Below are positions 1 through 5,785 of a DNA stretch of 5,785 nt, piece by piece. The stretch is from the NCBI GenBank assembly GCA_035318745.1, contig DATHEA010000018.1, positions 1 through 5,785 of the forward strand. Direction: 5' to 3'. The number at the start of each line of letters is the position of its first letter. The first letter of the stretch is position 1. The notes under the pieces were generated by a model, which was not told the DNA's origin, did no database searches, and worked only from the letters and a program-made list of their open reading frames with translations. Made by a program: the position numbers and the translations under genes. This DNA comes from VRUE01 sp035318745. Lineage in GTDB: Bacteria > Actinomycetota > Thermoleophilia > Solirubrobacterales > 70-9.

Positions 1-25
1 GGATAAAGTTGGCTGCCCAGCCAAA

Positions 26-1543
26 ATGGAGCAGCTAGAGGTCCACAACCCCGCGACGGGAGATCCGATCGCCACCGTCTCGATCGACTCTCCTCAGGAC
101 GTCGCCGACACGGTGGCGCGCGTGCGCGCCAACCAGCCAGAGTGGGAGGCGATCGGGATCGAGGGCCGCTACAGCTGGCTGTCCAAGCTCCGCGACTGGC
201 TGCTCGACAACACCGAGCGGGTTCTCGACACGATGCAGGCCGAGACCGGCAAGGTCCGCCCCGACGCCTCCAACGAGCCCGCCTACCTCGCCGACCTGAT
301 CAACTTCTACGGCGCCAAGGCGGCGAAGTTCATCGGCGAGGAGGCGATCCGCCCCCACACTCCGCTGCTGGCCGCCAAGAAGCTGCGCGTCCAGTACCGG
401 CCCCACCCGGTGGTCGGGATCATCAGTCCCTGGAACTTCCCCCTGATCCTGGCGCTGGGCGACGCCATCCCGGCCCTTCAGGCGGGTGCGGCGGTCGTGG
501 TCAAGCCCTCGGAGTTCACCCCCCTCGGCCTGGCCGAGGTGGTGAAGGCCTGGAAGGAGGAGATCGGCGGACCGGACGTGCTCGCCTGTGTGCAGGGGAT
601 CGGCGAGACCGGTAGCGCCCTTGTCGACGAGGTCGACTTCGTCCAGTTCACCGGCTCCGAGCGCACCGGCCGAAAGGTGATGGCGCGTGCCGCCGAGACG
701 CTGACCCCGGTCAGCCTCGAGCTGGGCGGCAAGGACCCGATGATCGTCCTCGCCGACGCCGACCTCGATCGCGCCGCCAACGCGGCGGCCTGGGGCGGGA
801 TGATGAACGCCGGTCAGATCTGCATGTCGGTCGAGCGGATCTACGTCGAGGAACCGGCCTATGACAAGTTCGTCGCAAAGCTGACTGCGGAGGTCGGCAA
901 GCTGCGCCAGGGGGCCGACGATAGGGGCCACGGCACCGAGGTCGGCGCGATGACCTCGCCCAACCAGACCGCGATCGTCGAGGAACACGTCGAGGACGCC
1001 CTGGCCGCCGGAGCGAGGGCACTGACCGGCGGCAAGCGGGTCAACGGCCGCGGCGACTACTTCGAACCGACCGTCCTGGTCGACGTCGACCACTCGATGA
1101 AGGTGATGCGCGAGGAGACCTTCGGTCCCGTGGTCGGCGTGATGAAGGCGCACGACGCCGAGGAGGCGCTGGCGCTCGCCAACGACAGCCGCTACGGGCT
1201 CTCGGGCTCGGTCTTCGGTCAACGGGAGCGGGCCGAGCGCGTCGCGCGCCGGGTCGAGTGCGGCGCCGTAAACGTCAACGACGTCCTAGTCAACTACCTG
1301 GCCACCGACGTGCCGATGGGCGGCTGGAAGCAGTCTGGGATCGGCTACCGCCACGGCGAGCCGGGGATCAAGAAGTACTGTCGCACCGAGTCGCTCGTGA
1401 TCACCCGCTTCGGCGGCAAGCGCGAGCCCACCTGGTACCCCTACACCAAGACGCGCCGGGGATTGGTGACTCGGGTCGGCCGGGCCTTCGCGGGCCGGGA
1501 TTTGAGGCGCCGCCTGGGCTTGCGCAACTCGCCGTCCAGCTGA
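26..1543 (+). CDS. NAD(P)-dependent aldehyde dehydrogenase, succinate-semialdehyde dehydrogenase-like
   Basis: This 505-residue protein should be a soluble cytoplasmic enzyme that oxidises an aldehyde to the carboxylic acid with NAD(P)+. The aldehyde dehydrogenase fold is complete. PWNF places the oxyanion Asn at N137, KPSEFTP gives cofactor residues K160 and E163, FTGSERTG follows, LELGGK gives general base E232, NAGQICMS gives catalytic C266, and EETFGPV gives E364 and F366. A Glu at the E163 position usually favours NAD+ over NADP+ (family knowledge). NAGQICMSVERIYV and the C-terminal part resemble actinobacterial succinate-semialdehyde dehydrogenases of the GabD2 type, but the substrate cannot be fixed from sequence. 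The last ~40 residues (from about 470) form an Arg-rich tail after WYPYT. The ATG at 26 puts the usual NPATG motif at residues 8-12, as in relatives. However, no clear Shine-Dalgarno precedes it and the frame stays open to base 2, so a start before the window cannot be excluded. Confidence 0.95.
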   Translation: MEQLEVHNPATGDPIATVSIDSPQDVADTVARVRANQPEWEAIGIEGRYSWLSKLRDWLLDNTERVLDTMQAETGKVRPDASNEPAYLADLINFYGAKAAKFIGEEAIRPHTPLLAAKKLRVQYRPHPVVGIISPWNFPLILALGDAIPALQAGAAVVVKPSEFTPLGLAEVVKAWKEEIGGPDVLACVQGIGETGSALVDEVDFVQFTGSERTGRKVMARAAETLTPVSLELGGKDPMIVLADADLDRAANAAAWGGMMNAGQICMSVERIYVEEPAYDKFVAKLTAEVGKLRQGADDRGHGTEVGAMTSPNQTAIVEEHVEDALAAGARALTGGKRVNGRGDYFEPTVLVDVDHSMKVMREETFGPVVGVMKAHDAEEALALANDSRYGLSGSVFGQRERAERVARRVECGAVNVNDVLVNYLATDVPMGGWKQSGIGYRHGEPGIKKYCRTESLVITRFGGKREPTWYPYTKTRRGLVTRVGRAFAGRDLRRRLGLRNSPSS

Positions 1544-1552
1544 GAGCCGTCC

Positions 1553-1561
1553 TGGTATGCT
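1553..1561 (+). promoter_or_regulatory. Possible extended -10 promoter element for the lipoprotein gene
   Basis: TGGTATGCT fits the extended -10 pattern TG-N-TANNNT. It lies just after the aldehyde dehydrogenase stop and would place a transcription start near 1568-1570. No -35 box is visible at the right spacing (the nearest TTG, at 1520, is too far away). If the start site is really at about 1570, the ATG at 1570 could be read as a leaderless start, competing with the TTG at 1585. This is a motif match only. Confidence 0.3.
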
Positions 1562-1586
1562 CCGCCCCAATGGGGAGGGGTTTCTT
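1560..1586 (+). terminator. GC-rich hairpin plus T-rich run; possible terminator that also covers the next SD
   Basis: CCCC (1565-1568) pairs with GGGG (1572-1575) around an AAT loop. After a G.A mismatch (1564/1576), CTCC (1560-1563) can pair with GGGG (1577-1580), one pair being a T.G wobble. The stem is followed at once by TTTCTT (1581-1586). The shape is that of a short intrinsic terminator for the aldehyde dehydrogenase gene, 17 bases past its stop. The 3' arm is also the Shine-Dalgarno of the next gene, so the same fold could hide it. The three-base loop and short, imperfect T run make termination uncertain. Confidence 0.35.
1572..1580 (+). promoter_or_regulatory. Shine-Dalgarno that favours the TTG start at 1585
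   Basis: GGGGAGGGG contains GGAGG at 1574-1578, leaving six bases to the TTG at 1585, which is near-ideal spacing. The upstream in-frame ATG at 1570 lies before this element and has no Shine-Dalgarno of its own. This is the main reason for choosing the TTG. Confidence 0.5.
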
Positions 1587-2073
1587 GAACATAAGGCAAT
1601 CTTTGATCTTCTTGGGGTTGGCCGTCCTCTTGCTGGGGGGAGGCTGCGGAAGCGACTCCGCGGGGGGAAGCGAAAGCACCGAGATCACGGTAGAAACCGG
1701 CTCGCTGCCAAAAGCGCAGTTCCTCAAACGCGCCGATGTAATCTGCGGTAAAGCTCTTTACAAAATGCGCCGTACGTTCCAGACGAGATTTATCGAAATA
1801 AAAGACCGCCCCCTTGCGGAGCAACGAGCTGAGGTGCCACGGCTCGTCAGGCGCGCTCTCATTCCAGCCATAGAAGTGCAGATCGATCGGCTCAGTTCGC
1901 TCGGAGCGCCGGCGGGCGACGAGGGAGAGATCACCGCGTTTCTCGAAGCAATGGTGCAGGGCCTCGCAAAAGCGAAGGAAGATCCGAGCGGCTTCATTGG
2001 AAATCCGGAGTCGTTCGCCAAGCCCAGGCGCCTGGGCGAAGCATACGGGTTCGCTTCTTGCGGGGGTGTGTGA
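1585..2073 (+). CDS. Small predicted lipoprotein of unknown function
   Basis: With the TTG start this is a 162-residue protein; the ATG at 1570 would add five residues (MGRGF). The N-terminus is a typical export signal: one Arg at position 4, a hydrophobic stretch from L7 to L17, then LGGGC with C21 as the likely lipidated residue. GGG before the Cys is an imperfect lipobox. A Ser/Gly/Glu-rich linker follows (about 22-40), then a mainly helical charged domain beginning FLKRADVIC (C54) and ending GFASCGGV (C159). These are the only two cysteines of the mature domain and probably form a disulfide. I recall this layout from many small secreted proteins of Thermoleophilia, but know no assigned function. 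The codons include AAA, ATA, TTT and GTA, which are rare in the neighbouring genes, so it may be a fast-evolving or transferred gene. It lies 41 bases after the aldehyde dehydrogenase gene and probably has its own promoter. Confidence 0.75.
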   Translation: MNIRQSLIFLGLAVLLLGGGCGSDSAGGSESTEITVETGSLPKAQFLKRADVICGKALYKMRRTFQTRFIEIKDRPLAEQRAEVPRLVRRALIPAIEVQIDRLSSLGAPAGDEGEITAFLEAMVQGLAKAKEDPSGFIGNPESFAKPRRLGEAYGFASCGGV

Positions 2074-2103
2074 CCACCGCCTTTGAGAGACCGGCGATGA
2101 CGC

Positions 2104-2144
2104 CTCGACTCGACCGCGACTTCATCTGAGCAGGCCGAGTCGAG
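2104..2144 (+). repeat. 9-bp perfect inverted repeat in the intergenic region
   Basis: CTCGACTCG (2104-2112) and CGAGTCGAG (2136-2144) are exact reverse complements separated by 23 bases, about 30 bases after the lipoprotein stop. The position suits a transcript-end stem-loop for the lipoprotein gene or an operator. There is no following T run, the loop is long, and CGA/TCG words are common in this genome, so the function is open. The rest of 2074-2176 shows nothing I recognise beyond a 4-bp hairpin (GGCG/CGCC, 2093-2104). Confidence 0.3.
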
Positions 2145-2176
2145 CCGAGCAGCGCGAAGGCTGTCGCTTCATCCGC

Positions 2177-2182
2177 TACCCT
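2177..2182 (+). promoter_or_regulatory. Possible -10 element for the metH transcript
   Basis: TACCCT fits the relaxed TANNNT -10 pattern. Seven or eight bases further on, transcription would start at about 2189-2190, immediately before the first P1 base of the riboswitch (2191). That fit is the main argument for it. No convincing -35 box is seen 16-18 bases upstream. Confidence 0.25.
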
Positions 2183-2190
2183 TCGGCGAA

Positions 2191-2285
2191 CCATCGAGAG
2201 CGGTCGAGGGGCCCGGCCCGCAGACGCCGCAGCAACCGGCCGAGATCTCCGGATCGAGGTGCGGTGCTACAGCCGGGGTCGATGG
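2191..2285 (+). promoter_or_regulatory. SAM riboswitch (SAM-I clan), apparently lacking P4, upstream of metH
   Basis: The conserved SAM-I blocks appear in order: GAGAGCGG (2196-2203), GAGGGG, GGCCCG (2215-2220), GCAACC (2232-2237) and GGTGCTA (2263-2269). P1 is CCATC (2191-2195) with GATGG (2281-2285). It keeps the two A-U pairs (2193/2283, 2194/2282) at the positions that contact the SAM sulfonium in SAM-I. P2 starts with CGGT (2201-2204) paired to ACCG (2235-2238), next to a kink-turn-like GAGGG. P3 (2239-2260) has a GATC/GATC stem capped by a UCCG loop of the UNCG type, over a tandem G.A mismatch. CCCGG (2212-2216) can pair with CCGGG (2273-2277) as the expected pseudoknot. Only nine bases separate GGTGCTA from TCGATGG, so there is no room for the usual P4 hairpin; this is closer to SAM-IV. 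The aptamer should bind S-adenosylmethionine and repress metH. No terminator follows, and P1 overlaps the gene's Shine-Dalgarno, so control is probably at translation. Confidence 0.85.
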
Positions 2286-2290
2286 AGGTG
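2284..2290 (+). promoter_or_regulatory. Shine-Dalgarno of metH, overlapping riboswitch P1
   Basis: GGAGGTG is a near-perfect Shine-Dalgarno. It leaves seven bases to the ATT at 2298 and so supports that unusual start. Its first two G residues are the last two bases of riboswitch P1. The whole GGAGGT is also complementary, with one G.U pair, to ATCTCC (2245-2250) in the P3 arm. Confidence 0.7.
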
Positions 2291-2297
2291 ATTCGAG

Positions 2298-5200
2298 ATT
2301 TCGAGCCAGCGTGACTTCATAGCCGCCACCCGCGAGCGGGTCGTCGTCTTCGACGGCGGCATGGGCGCGACCCTGGAGCAGTTCGATCTGACCCAGGCCG
2401 ACTACGGCGGGCTCGAGGGCAAGTGCCACGAGGCGCTCGTCCTCAACCGCCCGGACGTGATCGAGGGCGTCCACTCCTCGATGCTCGAGGCCGACGCCGA
2501 GGTGGTCGAGACCGACACCTTCCAGGCCTCGCGGCTGAAGCTCGACGAGTGGGGCCTGGGCGAGCACACCCTCGAGATCAACACCAAGGCGGCGCAGATC
2601 GCCCGCAAGGCGGCGGGCAAGGAGCGCTTCGTCGCCGGCTCGATTGGGCCGACCGGCTTCCTGCCCGCCTCCACCGACCCGACCCTGGGCGACATCTCCT
2701 TTGCCAAGCTGGTCGAGGTCTTCGCCGAGCAGGCTCGCGGCCTGGTCGAGGGCGGCGCCGACCTGATCGTCGTGGAGACCGCGCAGGACATCCTCGAGGT
2801 GAAGGCGGCGATCTTCGGCGCCCGCGAGGCGTTCAAGCAAGCGGGGCGAGCCCTGCCGATCCAAGCCAGCGTCTCCCTCCTCCCCCAGGGCGGCAAGATG
2901 CTGCTCGGGACCGACATCCGGGCGGTGCTGACGACGTTGAGCGCGCTCGAGGTCGACGTGATAGGGCTCAACTGCTCGACCGGGCCCGAGGACATGCGCG
3001 ACGCGATCCGCTACCTGGGCGAGAACAGTCCGCTGCCGGTGCACTGCATCCCCAACGCCGGCCTGCCACTGCAGGGGCCCGACGGCGAGACGATCTTCCC
3101 CGAAGAGCCCGGGCCGCTGGCGGCGACCCTGGGCGAGTTCGTCGAGCGCTACGGGGTCGGCATCGTCGGCGGCTGCTGCGGGACGACGCCCGAGCACATT
3201 GCGGCGATCCACGAGCGGGTGGGCGGCCGCGTGCCCGGCGAGCGCCCGGCGCCGGGGCCGATCGAGGTCTCCTCGATGATGACGTCCACCCCACTCGTCC
3301 AGGAGCCCCGCCCGACCCTGGTCGGCGAGCGGGTCAACTCGCAGGGCTCGCGCAGGGCGAAGGAGCTGCTGCTCGCCGACGACTACGACGGCCTCGTCCA
3401 GGTCGCCGAAGACCAGGTCGAAGGCGGTGCCCACGTGCTCGATGTCTGCGTGGCCCTGACCGAGCGCCAGGACGAGGACGAGCAGATGGCCGCTGTGGTG
3501 AAGAGAGTCTCGTTGACCCAGCCCTCACCGATCCAGGTCGACTCGACCGAGCCGGATGTGATCCGCGCAGCTCTGGAGCAGATCCCAGGCCGGGCGATCG
3601 TCAACTCGATCAACCTCGAGGCCGGCCGCGACAAGGCGGACGTCGTCGTCCCCCTGGCCAGGGCGCACGGCGCGGCGCTGATCGCGCTGACGATCGACGA
3701 GGTGGGAATGGCGAAGACGGCGGAGCGAAAGATCGAGATCGCGCAGCGGATCCGCGACCTCGCCTGCGAGGAGCACGGCCTCGACCCCGAGGCGCTGATC
3801 TTCGACGCGCTTACCTTCACCCTGACCACGGGCGAGGCGGAGTGGAAGCCCTCCGCGGTCGAGACGATCGAGGGGATCCGGCGGATCAAGGCCGAGATCC
3901 CCGGTGTCAAGACCTCGCTCGGCGTCTCCAACGTCTCCTTCGGCGTCTCCCCACCGGCCCGCGCCGTCCTCAACTCGGTCTTCCTCCACCACTGCGTCGA
4001 GGCCGGGCTAGACCTGGCGATGGTCAACCCCAACCACATCACGCCCTACTCGGAGATCTCCGACGAGGAGCGCGAGCTGACCGACGACCTCGTCTTCAAC
4101 CGGCGCGAGGACGCGCTCGAGCGCTTCATCGCCCACTTCGAGTCGAGGGGCGAGGAGAGCGCCGAGGAGGCCGGCGACCCGACCGAGGGCATGGAGCCAG
4201 AGGAGGCCCTGCACTGGCACGTCCTGCGCCGCAAGAAGGACGGGGTCGAGGACTGGATCGACCGCTCGGTCGAGAAGATCGGCGCCGTCCCAACCCTCAA
4301 CGAGGTGCTGCTGCCGGCGATGAAGGAGGTCGGCGACAAGTTCGGCGCCGGCGAATTGATCCTGCCCTTCGTCCTGCAGTCGGCCGAAGTGATGAAGCGC
4401 GCCGTCGCCCAGCTCGAGAACTACCTCGACCGGATCGAGGGCCACACCAAGGGCAAGGTGGTGATCGCCACCGTCTTCGGCGACGTCCACGACATCGGCA
4501 AGTCGCTGGTCAACACGATTCTCACCAACAACGGCTACACCGTGATCGACCTTGGCAAGCAGGTCCCGGCCGAGACGATCATCGAGGCCGCGGTCGAGAA
4601 CGACGCCGACGCGATCGGCCTCTCCGCCCTGCTCGTCTCCACTTCCAAGCAGATGCCGGTCTGCGTCGGGGAGCTGCATCAGCGCGGGCTTGAGTTCCCG
4701 GTGCTGATTGGAGGCGCCGCGATCAACCGCGACTTCGGCCGGCGAACCCTCTATCCGGAGGGCAAGAAGTCCGACGACGTCTACGAGCCGGGAGTCTTCT
4801 ACTGCAAGGACGCCTTCCAGGGCCTCGACACGATGGACGCGCTGGTCGACGAGCCGGCTCGCGAAGCCCTGGTCGAGCGGATCCGCGCCGAGGCCAGGCA
4901 GCTGCGCGAAAAGCCTGTCGTCGTCGACGATTCGCCGCCGACCAGCGACGACAGCATGCGTTCCGCCGCCCGCACCGACGTGCCGATCCCGGCGCCGCCC
5001 TTCTGGGGCGTGCGCGAGATCGACATCGATCTCGACGAGGTCTTCCCCTACCTCGACCGTCACGTCCTCTTCAAGCTGCACTGGGGCGGGCGCGGCGTCA
5101 AGGGCGAGGCCTGGCGCGAGCTGATCGAGGGCAACGGCGCCGACGAGGGCTTCGCACCTCGTCTGGAGCGGATGTGGCGCGAGCAGGACTACCTGCACCC

Positions 5201-5785
5201 GCGGGCCAAGCTCGGCTACTTCCCCTGTAACGCCGACGGCAACGAGCTCGTCGTCTTCGATCCCGAGGACCGCGAGCGCGAGCTGGAGCGGTTCGTCTTC
5301 CCGCGCCAGCCCAAGCACGACCGCATCTGCCTCGGCGACTTCTTTCGCCCGCTGGATACCGGCGAGCGTGACGTCGTCGCCCTGCAGGGCGTCACGGTTG
5401 GCCCTGAGGTCACCGAGCTGATCGAGCGACTCGAGCGCGAAGGCGAGTTCGCCGAGCAGCTCTACGCCCACGGGCTCGGGGTGCAGGCAGCCGAGGGCCT
5501 GGCCGAGTGGCTGCACTCAGAGGTTCGCCGTGGCCTTGGCATCCCTCTCAACCAGGGCCGGCGCTACTCCTGGGGCTACCCAGCCTGCCCGGAGCAGTCA
5601 GAGCACGAGAAGGTTTGGCGTCTGCTCGACCTCGAGCAGATCGGCATGACCCTCTCCAGCGGCTACGCGGTGATGCCCGAGCAGTCGACGGTGGCGATCG
5701 TCGCCCACCACCCACAGGCCGTCTACTTCGGGATGAAATCGGGCTTCATCCCCAAGGGCAAGGCTCCCGACGAGCTGATCGCCGG
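2298..5785 (+). CDS. metH: Cobalamin-dependent methionine synthase, C-terminus beyond window
   Basis: MetH transfers the methyl group of 5-methyltetrahydrofolate to homocysteine through methylcobalamin, making methionine and tetrahydrofolate in the cytoplasm. 1,162 codons are visible, against 1,227 residues in E. coli, so little is missing. From the ATT start, the homocysteine domain (about 10-320) has FDGGMGAT at 18-25 and zinc ligands C226 (GLNCSTGP), C293 and C294 (GGCCGTTPEH). The pterin domain (about 340-610) has VGERVNSQGSR at 342-352, NSINLEAG from 436 and GVSNVSFG at 542-549. After an acidic linker (about 616-638) comes the helical cobalamin cap (650-720). The Rossmann cobalamin domain carries DVHDIGK with cobalt ligand H731, GLSALLVS at 774-781 and GGAA at 805-808. 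The reactivation domain (about 895 on) has RYSWGY, matching the RxxxGY SAM-binding motif (R1089, Y1094). No ATG, GTG or TTG lies in frame between the stop at 2289 and the ATG at 2361, which would cut off FDGG; hence the ATT start. No frameshift or stop was seen. Confidence 0.97.
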   Translation, partial: MSSQRDFIAATRERVVVFDGGMGATLEQFDLTQADYGGLEGKCHEALVLNRPDVIEGVHSSMLEADAEVVETDTFQASRLKLDEWGLGEHTLEINTKAAQIARKAAGKERFVAGSIGPTGFLPASTDPTLGDISFAKLVEVFAEQARGLVEGGADLIVVETAQDILEVKAAIFGAREAFKQAGRALPIQASVSLLPQGGKMLLGTDIRAVLTTLSALEVDVIGLNCSTGPEDMRDAIRYLGENSPLPVHCIPNAGLPLQGPDGETIFPEEPGPLAATLGEFVERYGVGIVGGCCGTTPEHIAAIHERVGGRVPGERPAPGPIEVSSMMTSTPLVQEPRPTLVGERVNSQGSRRAKELLLADDYDGLVQVAEDQVEGGAHVLDVCVALTERQDEDEQMAAVVKRVSLTQPSPIQVDSTEPDVIRAALEQIPGRAIVNSINLEAGRDKADVVVPLARAHGAALIALTIDEVGMAKTAERKIEIAQRIRDLACEEHGLDPEALIFDALTFTLTTGEAEWKPSAVETIEGIRRIKAEIPGVKTSLGVSNVSFGVSPPARAVLNSVFLHHCVEAGLDLAMVNPNHITPYSEISDEERELTDDLVFNRREDALERFIAHFESRGEESAEEAGDPTEGMEPEEALHWHVLRRKKDGVEDWIDRSVEKIGAVPTLNEVLLPAMKEVGDKFGAGELILPFVLQSAEVMKRAVAQLENYLDRIEGHTKGKVVIATVFGDVHDIGKSLVNTILTNNGYTVIDLGKQVPAETIIEAAVENDADAIGLSALLVSTSKQMPVCVGELHQRGLEFPVLIGGAAINRDFGRRTLYPEGKKSDDVYEPGVFYCKDAFQGLDTMDALVDEPAREALVERIRAEARQLREKPVVVDDSPPTSDDSMRSAARTDVPIPAPPFWGVREIDIDLDEVFPYLDRHVLFKLHWGGRGVKGEAWRELIEGNGADEGFAPRLERMWREQDYLHPRAKLGYFPCNADGNELVVFDPEDRERELERFVFPRQPKHDRICLGDFFRPLDTGERDVVALQGVTVGPEVTELIERLEREGEFAEQLYAHGLGVQAAEGLAEWLHSEVRRGLGIPLNQGRRYSWGYPACPEQSEHEKVWRLLDLEQIGMTLSSGYAVMPEQSTVAIVAHHPQAVYFGMKSGFIPKGKAPDELIA

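Noticed and set aside
35..1222. Minus-strand open frame opposite the aldehyde dehydrogenase
   Set aside because: Same shadow effect; the plus-strand frame has every catalytic motif of the family.
1258..1584. Upstream extension of the lipoprotein frame into the aldehyde dehydrogenase
   Set aside because: The extra ~100 residues are Arg-rich shadow translation and would bury the signal peptide in the middle of the protein.
2074..2297. Cobalamin riboswitch upstream of the B12-dependent enzyme
   Set aside because: No B12-box-like sequence or suitable architecture is seen. The conserved blocks present are those of the SAM-I clan.
2361..2363. ATG at 2361 as the metH start
   Set aside because: It would remove the FDGG part of the conserved homocysteine-domain motif FDGGMGAT, and no Shine-Dalgarno precedes it.
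2423..4693. Long plus-strand open frame (756 codons) inside metH
   Set aside because: It is a shadow frame of a GC-rich gene. The translation is Arg/Gly/Pro-rich low complexity with no motif, while the metH frame carries all conserved motifs through the same span.
4008..5516. Long minus-strand open frames opposite metH (also 2169-3434)
   Set aside because: Mirror frames of a gene with G/C-ending codons stay open by chance. The products are repetitive and resemble no family.
1..5785. CRISPR array, tRNA, rRNA, insertion sequence or defence system
   Set aside because: No spaced direct repeats, tRNA-like cloverleaf, transposase motifs or defence-gene motifs were found in either strand.

Overview
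The window is GC-rich, with strong G/C at third codon positions, and holds three plus-strand protein genes plus one riboswitch. The protein styles (an actinobacterial-type aldehyde dehydrogenase, a small lipoprotein with the 'FLKRADxIC ... YGFxSCG' layout, and a compact five-module MetH) suggest a high-GC actinobacterium, perhaps of the Thermoleophilia/Solirubrobacterales. That placement is recalled from family resemblance and was not tested.

Layout: (1) 26-1543, a complete NAD(P)-dependent aldehyde dehydrogenase close to the succinate-semialdehyde dehydrogenase group. (2) A 41-base gap holding a possible extended -10 element, a GC-rich hairpin followed by TTTCTT, and a very purine-rich Shine-Dalgarno (SD) sequence. 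(3) 1585-2073, a small predicted lipoprotein of unknown function, probably starting at TTG, with visibly less GC-biased codons than its neighbours. (4) 2074-2297, a regulatory intergenic region with a 9-bp inverted repeat, a possible -10 element and a SAM-clan riboswitch (about 2191-2285). (5) 2298 to the window end, cobalamin-dependent methionine synthase (metH), nearly complete but running off the right edge.

The centre of interest is the metH leader. It contains, in order, nearly all conserved blocks of the SAM-I aptamer, but the helix usually called P4 is missing. The closing helix P1 runs into the SD of metH. The only start upstream of the conserved MetH N-terminus appears to be an ATT codon, seven bases after that SD. 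I see no intrinsic terminator between aptamer and gene, so the simplest model is translational feedback: high SAM stabilises P1, hides the SD and shuts off methionine (hence SAM) synthesis. The aldehyde dehydrogenase and lipoprotein have no evident functional link to metH.
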